Below are positions 1 to 10,513 of a DNA stretch of 64,000 nucleotides, in pieces. The notes beneath the pieces are model-generated. The model did no database searches. It worked only from the letters and a program-made list of their open reading frames with translations, and was not told where the DNA came from. Within the stretch, counting starts at the first letter, position 1, and each line of letters starts with the position of its first letter. The stretch is taken from assembly GCA_963383645.1 (NCBI GenBank), contig OY726572.1:26728792-26792791 (forward strand), written 5' to 3'. A program made the translations under genes and the position numbers. Origin of the DNA: Muscardinus avellanarius (taxonomy: Eukaryota; Chordata; Mammalia; Rodentia; Gliridae).

Positions 1-116
1 GGATCTATCTTCTATGACTCGTTTTTCTTCAAACTTTATATTCCTTTGTCTTTTTGCTTGATGTCATGGGAGATTTCTCCCGCCTTTTTTCCGTTTTTAG
101 AACATTGATTTGTTAG

Positions 117-374
117 TTTTTTTTTTTTTTTGAGGTGTTAGGGGTTGAATTGAGGGGCATGTTACCTCTGAGCTACATTTCCAATCCTATTTTATTTAAT
201 TAATTAACTAATGTTTTTGTGATACTAGGGGTTTTACCCAGAGGCATTCTACCTTTGAGCTATCCCCCAGCCCGATTTTATTCTTTATTTTAAACAAGGT
301 CTCACTAAGTGTAGAGGCCTCACAAGTTGTTGAGCCTGGCTGTGAACAAGTGTGCGCCACCATGGACCCAGCTC
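117..374 (-). mobile_element. B1-dID-type SINE, older
   Basis: The minus-strand copy starts with a T tract at 117. A tRNA-half remnant (about 134-190) is followed by a second tRNA-half unit (ccagaggcattctacctttgagct) and a diverged 7SL half ending at gtgcgccaccatggaccc. The doubled tRNA half suggests a nested or tandem copy. Confidence 0.75.
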
Positions 375-438
375 TGCCCTTTCTTCTGTATCACTAGTGT
401 TGATCATTAACCCAATTCCTAGTATTCAATCCATTTTA

Positions 439-674
439 TAATTTTCTGTTTTTTTTATTATTATTATTATTTTTTTGGTGGTACTGGGGTTCCTGGAAGC
501 CCTTCTACCTCCGGGCTACACTCCCAGACCTATTTTTGCATTTTTATTTGGAAACAGGGTCTCCTAAGCCAGCGCGCGGGGCTAGCTTCGAACCTGCGCG
601 ATCCTCCTGTCTCTGCCTCCCAAGCGCGGGGATTACAAGCGTGCGCCACCACGCCCGGCTTAATTTTCTGTTTT
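439..674 (-). mobile_element. Young SINE with 14-bp target-site duplication
   Basis: A perfect duplication taattttctgtttt at 439-452 and 661-674 brackets a minus-strand copy (453-660) with a (TTA)n/T tract. It carries the young-subfamily marks ttcctggaag in the tRNA half and intact CpGs in gcgcgatcctcc, ending acgcccggct. Confidence 0.92.
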
Positions 675-689
675 GAAGCTGTTTGCTTG

Positions 690-812
690 CTTGTTTGTTT
701 GTTTTTTGAAGTGGGAGACTTGCTGTGTTGCTCAGGCTAGTCTGAAGTCCTTCTGCCTCAGCTGCTTCTCAGCCTTGGCTGGGATTACAGGCATGTGCCA
801 TCACATCCAGGT
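690..812 (-). mobile_element. Diverged B1/7SL-like SINE fragment
   Basis: Only the 7SL half is recognisable (tgttgctcaggctagtctgaa ... gggattacaggcatgtgccatcaca), with substitutions throughout; it is preceded by a (GTTT)n tract. Confidence 0.7.
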
Positions 813-983
813 TTCTGGCAATTATTTTTAGTTTCTAGGAAGTCTATATTTTTCTCATGGTTCTTTTATATAGTAGTTTTCTTTTGTATTATAAATGTAG
901 TATCTCATGTATGTCTCTGCACATGTTATTTAGACTTTTAAACATTCTTTTTTTCCTATGGATTCTCTCTCCTCAGGAATGAG

Positions 984-1051
984 TTGTTTTATATGTTCAT
1001 CTTGTTCTGTTGTTTTATATGTTCATCTTGTTGTTTTATATGTTCATCTTG
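984..1051. repeat. Three perfect 21-bp direct repeats
   Basis: The unit ttgttttatatgttcatcttg occurs three times without mismatch at 984-1004, 1010-1030 and 1031-1051; the first two are separated by 5 bp. This is a small minisatellite in the intron with no visible coding or regulatory meaning. Confidence 0.95.
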
Positions 1052-2030
1052 GTTCTTTTTTTTCATGGATCTCAATTTTCATAAATGCCTAATGATCACT
1101 AGTGTCGACTCTATTGACAGTTAATGTGAGTTCCCTCTGCAGTTTGTGAGTCTCAACTTCTGAGAATTTACCCCCCTTGAAACAGGAAGGCAGACTGCAG
1201 ACTCGGCACCCCTGGCCATGGTGTGCCTTAGCTACCATGCGTCTTTAAGGTCCACAGGGATCTTCTCTCTATATCATTTGCTAGGGAGCTGAGCTGGGAC
1301 TCTGAGGCAACTGGGCCACTGGTGATTATAGCAGAGCTGCTTCTCTTTTTAAATAAGCCCCTCATCTCCTGATGCTTCATTTCTTTATTCTGATCCTTCT
1401 GACATGTGGGGTCTGAGACAGCAGGCAGCGTATGGGAGCCTAGGAGGGAGAATAGGCTTCAGAGGAGCCGGGCACTGGGACAAGGGATAGAGACCCCGAT
1501 GAGGAGGATCTCCTCTCGGAGGGTGTCTGAAGCCTTCGCCAATGCTACGGAGTTATGGAGTCACAGTCTGGAACGCTAGGTCACCCTCACCAGAGTGACA
1601 GCCCAACGATGAGCTATTCCAGTGCAGTGGACTCGTGTGTGAGAGGTAATTCTCCCATCATGAGACTCAGGGAGACTGCAAAGGATACGAAGGCACGGAG
1701 TGATTAAGAGTAATACTAGCGCATCATGGGGAAGGTTGAGGTGTTGAAAGGATAACAGGGACAGAGGAAACGCCACAGCCCAGGGCGTGTGTACTGAGGT
1801 TGATTATGTGAGAAAGTCACATTAGCTCCACATCAAATGTATTAGCATGGGATCTCCTTTTATGCCTGGACCAAGGCCAGACCTCAGATGTGGCCCATCA
1901 GAATTGCCGTCTGCACGAGGCCATAAAGACCCGTAGGCAGGAGAGCACTAGTGCGAGGCGGAGACTAGCTTACGAGGAGCATCTCAGCTGGAGAATCAGT
2001 GTGTACCTGTGCTTTTCTCAAAGGTGGAGA
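1052..2030. other. Unique intron sequence
   Basis: I see no gene, exon or recognisable repeat here. Short open frames in the stretch have no protein-like composition and no splice-supported exon. Confidence 0.5.
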
Positions 2031-2032
2031 CA

Positions 2033-2223
2033 GCCGGGCGTGGTGGTGCCACCTCTAACTCTAGTACTTGGGAGACTGAGACAGGAGGATTGCAGGTTAA
2101 AGGCCAGCCTCAGCAACATAGCAAACCCCTGTTTCAAAATAAAAGAATTAAAAGGGCTTAGGTATACTTTAGAGATAAAATGCCCCTGGGTTATATTTCT
2201 AGTACTAAAAAACAAAAAAAGAT
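2033..2223 (+). mobile_element. B1-dID-type SINE, older
   Basis: The 7SL half starts gccgggcgtggtggtg; the linker is tttcaaaataaaag; the tRNA half is diverged (ataaaatgcccctgggttatattt) and ends in an A-rich tail. Confidence 0.85.
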
Positions 2224-2624
2224 AAGGTGGAGATGAAGCTGCAAGAAAGAGGGCAAGTGAAGCAGTGATAGCACGTGACATTCACTTCCACAGCGTCGTC
2301 TCAGGCACCCCGAGGTCGCTATGAAGATGTCCAGCCGCAGAGCATTTCTCTCCATGGAGTGCCAACGCCAGGGGTTCTCACAGGGTCAAGGGTAGTTTAT
2401 GCCTACCTGCTATCTCCCGTTCCTCGGCCAAATATTGGTCCTAGGGTTAAGTCTCCCTCAGCAGACCTAGGCTGCTTATCTGTCTTGGCTCCATTCTGTG
2501 TTTTATGAGAAAAGGCTTTCTGAAGTTCATTTTTCTCCATTAGCTATTGTGTCAATTATGTTACGTTAGGTTTGTTATAATTTCTCAGGTAGAGACTGTT
2601 GCAATTCCATTTCCCTCTTCTTTC

Positions 2625-2713
2625 TTCACCTCCCCTCCCCTCCTCCCCCCTCCCCTCCTCTCCCCTCCCCTCCTTTTCTCTCCTCTCCTCTTCCTCCCTC
2701 TCCCCCTCCCCCC

Positions 2714-2793
<80 letters not shown>
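2625..2793. repeat. Pyrimidine tract, (TC)n then (TG)n microsatellite
   Basis: A C/T-only tract runs from about 2625, with (TC)n at about 2716-2759 and (TG)n at 2760-2793. The stretch adjoins the 3' end of the next SINE and probably grew from its tail. The apparent long S/L/P-rich and R/E-rich frames over it are low-complexity artefacts. Confidence 0.95.
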
Positions 2794-2794
<1 letters not shown>

Positions 2795-2983
2795 GCTAGG
2801 TATTGGACCCAGAGGCATTTTACCTCTGAGTTATACCCTTAGCCCTTTTTATTTTTTATTTTGGAACAGGGTCTCACTAGGTTGATGAGTCTCACTTCTT
2901 GCTGAGGCTGTCCTTGAACCTGCAATTGTCCTGTCTCAGCCTCCCAAGTACTGAGATTACAGGTGTGTGCCTCCACGCCCAGT
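2794..2983 (-). mobile_element. B1-dID-type SINE, older
   Basis: The copy reads ggacccagaggcattttacctctgag, then attttggaacagggtctcact, and ends cctccacgcccagtt. The tail microsatellite lies immediately to the left. Confidence 0.9.
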
Positions 2984-3068
2984 TTACTTTCTCTTCTTAC
3001 TACTGACTGGTCTCTCCCTATTCAGGTTGGCACTGTTGTTGAAAAATCAGCTGCCCGTATGTGTGCAG

Positions 3069-3069
3069 T

Positions 3070-3100
<31 letters not shown>

Positions 3101-3207
3101 TTTTTTGTGTGTGTGTGTGTGTGTGTATGTGTGTGTGTGTGTGTGGGGGGGAGATGGGGGAATCAAGCCCAGGCATTCCATTCTACCTCCAAGCTACACC
3201 ACCAGCT

Positions 3208-3254
<47 letters not shown>

Positions 3255-3256
3255 TT
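3069..3256. repeat. (TTTA)n and (GT)n microsatellites
   Basis: (TTTA)n at about 3069-3102, (GT)n at about 3103-3145, and a second (TTTA)n at about 3208-3256. The second tract sits where the linker of the outer SINE should be. Confidence 0.95.
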
Positions 3257-3572
3257 GTGGTACTGGGGTTCCTCGAAACCCTTCTACCTCCAGGTACTCT
3301 CCAAGACCTATTTTTATATTTTTATTTGGAAACAGGGTCTCTTAAGCCAGAGGTGCTGGCTTTGAACCTGCGCGATCCTCCTGTCTCTGCCTCCCAAGCG
3401 CGGGGATTACAAGCGTGCGCCACCACGCCCGGCTTCATTTATGATTTTGAAACAGGGTCTCCCTAGGTGCTGAGAGTCTTGCTAAATTGCCGAGGCTGCT
3501 CTTGACCCCTCAGTCCTCCTGTCTCAACCTCCCAAGTACTGGGATTACAGACGTGCACGACTTTGCCTGGCC
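3146..3572 (-). mobile_element. SINE split by a nested young SINE
   Basis: The outer copy's tRNA half is at about 3146-3207 (gcccaggcattcc...ctacaccaccagc) and its 7SL half at 3435-3572 (attttgaaacagggtctccct...tttgcctggccc). A young copy (3257-3434, tactggggttcctcgaaac ... cacgcccggc) lies between them in the same orientation, in the expanded (TTTA)n linker. Confidence 0.87.
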
Positions 3573-4606
3573 CATTTTTTAATTCTGTGTTTTCATAGCT
3601 ATCTTTTGGCATTTACTAACCATATTGCACTTGACTCAGAACGCTTTCCTTCTTAAAAGTTAGAGTATGAGCTGCTTGAGGCGGTTCTGTATTTCCAAAG
3701 TAGATACCCATTGGGTGTTCACTAAATGTTGGATTTGAAAAAAGTGAAGTTTGAATTTCCTACTTATTAGCAATACCAAGAGGTAGTTCAAACAAGGACT
3801 TTTTATCTGGCACTTCAGTAATCTGAGAACTGTAGGTACCAGCCTTTTGAGATTATTTTAGTTCAAATTTTCCATATAGTCACAAGCCCCAGTGCCAAAA
3901 CTAACAGGAACAGAGAAGCCCCTGTGATCACACTGAGGGTCCTGCAGTTCCCAGCAGGCAGTAATTCAGTTTAATTGGCTATATGTATTTTTTTTAAGTG
4001 AAAGGAAAAGAGATAAAGCCATGTGAGTTTTCCTTACTGAGTTCATTTTTGGAAAATGTTGAGCTAATGCCTAAATCACGGCTCTTTGAGCTCATAAGAA
4101 AGAATAAGAGATGGAAGCTTGTGAGTTAACTCTTTAGTTAACTGCATTTGTGTTTACCCTGCCTGTGTTTCTCAACATAAAGCAAAGCTTCTCTTCTGCA
4201 GTACGAACTAATAATTTGTTCTGCATCAAAGATGTCTCCCTCGTGTGTTACTGTCTCAGAATATTCACGACCTCTATTATATTTTCACATACCCTCACAC
4301 AGGTACATCTGCATGTATTAGACTTGGAACACTTGGTACTGACCTTGATGTGTAACTATTGCTGAGTGGAGAATAGAATCTTGCCCTCCTGGAGCCACTG
4401 AAGGAGGACTGGGAGGTGGTGTGGAGCACATGGTCTAGTAATTCAAGCTGGCCTTGGCTATATTTGCCTCTCTTAATGAGTGGGTATTTGAGAAATTGCA
4501 TTTTATTTTCATGCCTACTTTAAATATCCTTCTCCTAAATATAAGGTACTTGTAAGGGGCATATTGAAATTCAGGGCTTTACAAGACCTGTGACATTTGT
4601 GCAGTT
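3573..4606. other. Unique intron sequence
   Basis: About 1 kb of AT-rich sequence with no recognised exon, RNA gene or repeat. Confidence 0.5.
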
Positions 4607-4859
4607 TAGGGGTCAGAATCTTTTTTTAAAAATTTTTGGTGGGTCTGGGGATGGAACCCAGGGGCATTCGACCTCCGAGCTACAGCCCTTGCCCTATTTT
4701 TTATTCCTTAGTTTGATACTGGGTCTCACTGAGTTGCAGAGGGCCTCACTAAGTAGCTGAGGCTGTCCGCGAACTGCGATCCTCTGGTCTCAGCCTCCCA
4801 AATGCTGGGATTACAAGTGTGTGCCACCATGCCCGGCTTAGGAGTCAGAATCTTTTAAT
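4607..4859 (-). mobile_element. Older SINE with target-site duplication
   Basis: The duplication gtcagaatctttt occurs on both sides (near 4613 and 4845). The copy has gggtctggggatggaacccag, a full linker, and the 7SL half ending ccaccatgcccggctta. Confidence 0.9.
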
Positions 4860-4888
4860 TGTAAAGGGCAGAAACCCAATTCAAACTG

Positions 4889-5018
4889 GCCAGGCGTGGT
4901 GGTGCACATCTATGATCTCAGTACTTGGAAAGCTGAGACAGAAGGATCACAGGTTTGAAGCCAGCCTCTGCAACTTAGCGAAGCTCTCAGCAACCTAATG
5001 AGACTTTACCCCCCCTCC
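4889..5018 (+). mobile_element. SINE, 7SL half only
   Basis: The copy begins ggccaggcgtggtggtgcac and runs through gcaacttagcg...atgagacttta; the tRNA half is absent and replaced by a C-rich patch. Confidence 0.8.
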
Positions 5019-5028
5019 CAAGACATTT

Positions 5029-5276
5029 GCTTACTATTATAATTTATTTTTTATTTATTTATTTATTTATTTTTTTGGTGGTACTGGGGTTCCTGGAAGC
5101 CCTTCTACCTCCGGGCTACACTCCCAGACCTATTTTTACATTTTATATTTGGAAACATGGTCTCCTAAGCCAGCGCGCGCAGCTGGCTTCGAACCTGCGC
5201 GATCCTCCTGTCTCTGCCTTCCAAGCGCGGGGATTACAAGCGTGCGCCACCACGCCCGGCTTACTATTATAATTTA
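5029..5276 (-). mobile_element. Young SINE with 18-bp target-site duplication
   Basis: A perfect gcttactattataattta duplication (5029-5046 and 5259-5276) brackets a copy with a (TTTA)n/T tail, ggttcctggaagccc, gcgcgatcctcc and the 7SL start acgcccggc. Perfect ends and intact CpGs suggest recent insertion. Confidence 0.94.
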
Positions 5277-5418
5277 GAAAGCCCAGGGGGATTCCAGTAT
5301 CCTAGATAGCTGGATTCACGGGCTCAAACAGATCATCAGATCTTTCTTTTTCTCATCCTTGTTCTCATACCTGTTTTGCTCTGCCTGCTTCAGTATCAGA
5401 AAGCTTGTTGTCAGAATA

Positions 5419-5640
5419 TCACTAGATTGCTGGGCATGGTGTTACATGCCTGTAATCCCAGTACTTGGGAGGCTGAGACAGGAGGATCGTAGGTTAGTGG
5501 CCAACCTCAACAACTTAATAAGGCCCTCCACAACTTAGTGACACCCTGTTTCAAAAAATAAAATAGGGCTGGGATATAGATCAGAGGCATAAATACCCTG
5601 GGTTTAATCCCCATTCCCCCTCCCCCCCGCCCCAAAAAGA
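5419..5640 (+). mobile_element. B1-dID-type SINE, older
   Basis: The 7SL half starts gctgggcatggtgttac, the linker is aaaaaataaaatagggctggg, and the tRNA half ends gtttaatccccattcc followed by a C-rich to A-rich tail. Confidence 0.87.
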
Positions 5641-6545
5641 ATAGCACTATATTTTATTATCTGCATGCTTTACACTCCAAAAGGAAGTGAGAGCATGTAC
5701 TTGCTGTGGCCAAGGTTAAGCCTCATAACTTCTGTGCTTCATGCATCCACATTGCAAGTAACCTTTAAGAAACCACCACATGTTGAATTTTGGTGCAGTA
5801 CTAAACAATTATATCCATAATTAACTATAAAAGCTACTAACATACTCTTTCCTTTTCCAACCACATATCTGGGTAAAGCCATATTTTCTTTGCAAACTTC
5901 AACCAAAATACTGTATTGCAAGAGCTTGGCTGCAGAAGCACGCCTGTAACTACAGCTGCCATCCATTAAGCCAGGCAGTAAAAAGATCTGAAAAGTTATA
6001 AGACAGTGACATTCTTTTCACGATTGTTTTGTTTTGGGAAATATCGATCATTTTCATTTAAAAAAATTGTTTATGTTAATGTAATTGATAGGTTATTTTA
6101 TATGAGTTAATATTTAATTTTTCTAATATCTAATATGATCAACATTGATAGATTATGACATGTAGAAATAAAGCTCATTAGATACCCTCAGTAATTTATA
6201 AGAATTTAAAGAAGTCCTGAAACTTAAAAAACGTGTAAGAACTGTCAGATCAAGGTGTGGTGGAGGAAGGGATGCTCTGAGCTATCTGAGCCTCCTTGAG
6301 GCCTGCCTCTTTCTGTTTCTCTCTCCACTCTGGAATCATGCTCAGGGGATCCAGTTCTCCCAGCTCCCGTCAACACACCACTTCCTACCGAGATAGAAGC
6401 AATAACTGAACACGCTGTGGACCAGGCCGCATCCTGACTCCCAGATTACAGGGCTTGCTTGAAGTGGAGATACTAGGGTTCTCAGTGCTTTTCCAGTGAG
6501 AAGCTGTTTTTCATTTTTGCAGATCTAATCAATCATTGTCCACAT
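5641..6545. other. Unique intron, AT-rich core
   Basis: No gene or clear repeat was seen. About 6000-6200 is strongly AT-rich. The 75-codon minus-strand open frame at 5739-5966 has no recognised family. Confidence 0.45.
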
Positions 6546-6560
6546 AACTATAAGGGTTCT

Positions 6561-6797
6561 TGTGTGTGTGTGCGTGTGTGTGTGTGTGTGTGTGTGAGAT
6601 ACTGGGGATGGAACCCAAAGGCATTCTACCTCCAAGATACACCCCCAGCCCTATTTTATATTCTTTATTTTGAAACAGGGTCTCACTGAGTTGCAAAGGG
6701 CCTTGCTAAGTAGCTGAGGCTGTCCATGAACTGCGATCCTCCTTTCTCAGCCTCCCAAATGCTGAGATTACAAGTGTGTACCACCTCGCCTGGCTTG
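6561..6797 (-). mobile_element. Older SINE with (GT)n tail
   Basis: (GT)n at 6561-6596 is followed by ggatggaacccaaaggcattc, the linker ttttatattctttattttg, and the 7SL half ending cacctcgcctggctt. Confidence 0.9.
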
Positions 6798-6825
6798 AGC
6801 TATGATCTTAAGAGGCTCCTAGTTC

Positions 6826-7026
6826 ACTGGGCGTGGTGGCACACGCTTGTAATCCCCATGCTTGGGAGGCGGAGACAGGAGGATCGTGCTGGTTCGGAGC
6901 CAGACTTACTGGCTTAAGAGACCCTGTTTCCAAATATAAAAATATAAAATAGGTCTAGGAGTGTAGCCCTGAGGTAGAAGGGTTTCCAGGAACCCCAGTA
7001 CCACCAAAAAACAAAACAAAACAAAA
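6826..7026 (+). mobile_element. Young SINE
   Basis: It carries gcttgtaatccccatgcttgg, gcttaagagaccctgtttcc, and a tRNA half ending ttccaggaaccccagtaccacc with an A-rich tail. Confidence 0.9.
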
Positions 7027-7027
7027 A

Positions 7028-7184
7028 AAGCCAGCCTCAGCTACTTAGTGAGGTTCTTAGCAACTTAGTGAGACCCTATTTCCAAATAAAATATAAAATA
7101 GGTCTGGGAGTATAGCCTGGAGGTAGAAAGCCCCTGGGTTCCACCCCCAGCACCACCACCAAAAAAAAAAAAAAAAAAAAAAAG
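7028..7184 (+). mobile_element. Intermediate SINE, 5' truncated
   Basis: The copy starts inside the 7SL half (agccagcctcagctacttag) directly after the previous copy's tail and ends gggttccacccccagcaccacc with a long A run (about 7161-7183). Confidence 0.85.
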
Positions 7185-8306
7185 AATCTCCTAGTTCTTG
7201 TTTTTGGGGTCAGTCTCACTTATTCCATAACCTTATGATATTGAAGTAATTTTTATCTCCGAGTACTGCTACTTCCTACTTATGATGTTAAACTGAACTA
7301 ATAGGCTCAATGATGTCATTTATATTTAGCAGGCATGTCAGATTTTAATTCTCATTCTTCTTGTTCAGGTTGGAAATTTTCTTAGGCTTTGGAGTTTGAG
7401 GTGGCAGTTAGCTTGACTGCTCTATCTGTGAGTCACAGCTCAATGAATGGCTCCTCAAAGAAAAATGTTCAGCCCGGCTGTTAGATATACTTGATTAAGT
7501 GCATATTTGTATAATAAATCCCATCTCCTACACATACACATGTACGAAGATTGCACAGCAAAGCAAGCAGAAGGTGTTCTGGCGTGTGGTTAGTCATACC
7601 TTTTAGATTATCAGATAATTTCTACTTGGCTCTTCAGAAAGGCAATAAATACTTTGATATCATGCTAGTGAGAATGAATTGCTTTCAGCGAGAGGGCAGG
7701 TCCTTTGGGACCAGAACTACTCTTTTGAAGATATATGTGCCATACTCTTAGATATGAGCACATAAGTAAATTCTAAATCATCTCAGACCTTGTTCGGAAT
7801 TGTCCTTGTATACTAAATCATTCTCCATGTGCTAATTTTAAAATGCAGTCTTGTTCTTCTCTCATTTTTCTGGGAAATTCTGTCTCTACTGAACACAGCA
7901 TCAACTAGGAGGGGCATGCCATTGCTGTTGGGGTTTTTATTCTTTTTGGTCCATTCCATAGAGACACTTCCTGGCCTGTGGTACTCCTACTGTGCTCCTT
8001 GAGATTTGGGAGTTGATATTTGCATGGGGTTAGGATACGTACAAATACTTTTTCTCACAGGATACACTTAAAGTGTAAGTGTTCTTAGGTAAAGAACACT
8101 TTGGGAGAGACTGACATTAAAAAGAACGCTTAAAACCTGAAAATAATTGGCAGCTGTCCATGCAGCATGAAGTCGACGCTAGTTATCCAACAGCTATGGC
8201 TGACTTTTCTGTTCCTTGGCACTCCACCTTTGGTTTATATATATCTGTTGTAACCATATGTATTGCACTGTTGAAGGTGCAAGGATCATTTAAAAATTAA
8301 TTTCAA
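7185..8306. other. Unique intron sequence
   Basis: About 1.1 kb with no recognised gene or repeat; short open frames only. Confidence 0.5.
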
Positions 8307-8307
8307 G

Positions 8308-8504
8308 GCAGGGTGTGGTGGTGCATACTTGTAATCCCGGTACTTGGGAGACTGAGACAGAAGGATTGTAGGTCCAGGGACAGCTTCCGCAAGCAGCGAG
8401 ACTCAAATTAACCTAGCTAGACCCCGTTTCCAAATAAGAAATAAAATTGGGCTGGGGGTGTAGCTTGAAGGGAGAATGACACTGAGTTCAATCCCCAGTA
8501 AAAA

Positions 8505-8587
<83 letters not shown>

Positions 8588-8590
8588 AAT
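8308..8590 (+). mobile_element. Older SINE with (CA)n(TAA)n tail
   Basis: The copy runs from gcagggtgtggtggtgcat to gttcaatccccagtaaaaa; its tail has become (CA)n (about 8507-8548) then (TAA)n (about 8549-8590). Confidence 0.9.
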
Positions 8591-8815
8591 AATTTCTTAG
8601 GCATGTGTCATTGTGGCAGAATGAGTCACTTGTTGGGGATAGATCTAGAACAAAATCCAGGTCCCTTCACTTGCCAGCACTGCTTTTCCCACTTATTATG
8701 TCCTTAAATGGCTCCAGTTTATTTAGATATGAAGAACTTGTTTCAGAACAGGTTCCTAGCAATTAACCAGTTCTGAAAAATATAAAGAGGTGCATAACAA
8801 TTTCCTTGTATTTTC

Positions 8816-9029
8816 TTTCTTTTTTTTTGCATACTGGGGGTGAAAACTAGGGGCTTTTCTACCTCTGGGCTATACTCCCAGACCTATTTTATATTTTATT
8901 TGGAAACAGGGTCTCACTAAGTTGCTGAGAGCCTCACTAAGTAGCTGAGGCTGGCTTCGAACCTGTGTGATCCTCCTGTCTCAGCCTCCCAAGCGTGGGG
9001 ATTACAAGTGTGCGTCACCACGCCCCGCT
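8816..9029 (-). mobile_element. Intermediate SINE
   Basis: T tract, then ctacctctgggctatactccc, atttggaaacagggtctcact and the 7SL half ending caccacgccccgct. Confidence 0.9.
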
Positions 9030-9100
9030 GAGAGATAACTTTTAATTCCTAACAAGTTAAGATTTTATTTCTGTTTGAAATACTGTTTATTCTTCTTTGC

Positions 9101-10019
9101 TTAGTTGTCTGCTGGATGGAAAATCTTGTTTCTCTGGTTCTGGTGTGTATTACCTATTTCTTCTTTTTGTAGTTTATCTCTTTGAGTATTTTCTCTAGTG
9201 CTGGTTTTGAAGACATAAATTCCTTGAGTTTCTGTTTGTCGTGGAAGCTTCTTATTTCCCCATTTAATTTGATAGGTAGTTTTGCTGGGTAGGAAATTTT
9301 TGGCTGGAAGTTGTTTACTTTCAGAGTTTGGAATATGTTACTCCAAGCCCTTCTGGCTCTCATGACTTGGTTTGGGAAGTCTGGAGTGATTCTAATTGGT
9401 TTGCCTCTGAATGTCACTTGGCCCTTTGTTTATGTTGCCTTTAAGATTCTCTCCTTGGCTTCCACATTGGTCATTTTGATAATTATGTGGCATGGGGAAC
9501 CTCTTCTCCGATCCTGTCTAAAGGGAGTTCTATAAGTTTCCTGGACCTGTGTATTGACCTCTTGCCCTATGTTTGGAAAATTTTCTGCTATTACTTCTTT
9601 GAAGAGATTATTGATCCCTTTGGTTTCACCTTCTTTTCCCTCCTCTATTTCGATTATTCTTAGGTTAGCTCTCTTAAAATAGGCCCATATTTCTTCAATG
9701 TCAGGTTCCTGCTGTCTGATTTTTTTCCTAAGTTATAAATTACGCATTCGTTTTTGGAGTATTCATCTTCTAGGAGCGAGATTCTATTCTCCATGTGGTC
9801 TAATTGATTGTTTATACTTTGAATTGAGGCCTTTACCTCAATGATTGCTTCCTTTATTTCTTTTAGACTCTCTCTAAATTCTTTTTTAAAGTCCCATATT
9901 ATTTCTACAGTTATTTTCCTGATTTGATCTTCTAGGGATCTCTGAATTTCTGTGTTATCAGGTTCTGATAATATGGGGTTGTGGACATTAATTGCTCTAT
10001 TGTTGTTCCTCTTTCCCAT
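9101..10019 (-). pseudogene. L1-type ORF1 (frameshifted copy)
   Basis: ORF1p is the L1 RNA-binding chaperone (coiled coil, RRM, C-terminal domain). This copy starts MGKRNNNRAINVHN and has the coiled-coil segment SLEDQIRKITVEII and the C-terminal domain (FRGKPIRITPDFPNQV, SNIFQTLKVNNFQPK, FHDKQKLKEFMSSK). Compared with element B it has lost one base in a T run near 9725, which breaks the frame; other changes follow. It is therefore not translatable as one protein. The stop TAA is at 9101-9103. Confidence 0.88.
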
Positions 10020-10079
10020 GATTTCAGAATTTTGTGCCTTCCCTGGGTCACTACGACTTCACTTAGGGTGCTCTGTATC

Positions 10080-10340
10080 TCGAATCTTTAGCAATCTCAG
10101 CCGCCACTACTCCTTTACTAGGTTGTATTGCAAAGTCTCAGACCCAGGAAGTTAATTGAGGCTGCGCGAGACCGTGGGGGTGCCGGTGCGGGTGTTTTTT
10201 CATGGGGAGCTGCGACTAGGGTGTGGTATCTCTGCCACTGCTACTCCTTCACTGGGTTGGACTGCAAAATCTCAAACCCAAGGAGATTATCAAAAGCTGC
10301 GCAAGTCTCTGGGAGTGCAGTACTGGGATTTCTCCTTTAG
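10080..10340 (-). repeat. Two tandem ~134-bp monomers in the 5'UTR of element A
   Basis: The stretch near 10098 (gccgccactactcctttact...) recurs near 10232 (gccactgctactccttcact...), each followed by ggttg.a.tgcaaa.tctca.accca and a gctgcgc.ag segment. Tandem 5' monomers are a known promoter architecture of rodent L1s; promoter function here is inference. Confidence 0.7.
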
Positions 10341-10513
10341 GGGCCGCAGTTTTACTCATGATTATTGGGTGTGCAGATCTGGAACTGTCGTGGGTCGCTG
10401 CTGGCAATATGGTGTCTTTGTCACGCCCTCGGCCGTGAGGCTGGCGTATTTATTTTCTGGTTTTGAGCTCTGTTCTGAGCCCCTGGAAGGTGTAATGAGC
10501 TTGGACACTGGGA

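Noticed and set aside
2547..2885. Long S/L/P-rich and R/E-rich open frames
   Set aside because: They lie on a pyrimidine tract and (TC)n/(TG)n microsatellite; low-complexity translation, not genes.
8507..8590. CRISPR-like or array-like repeats
   Set aside because: Simple microsatellites in SINE tails; the window is rodent nuclear DNA.
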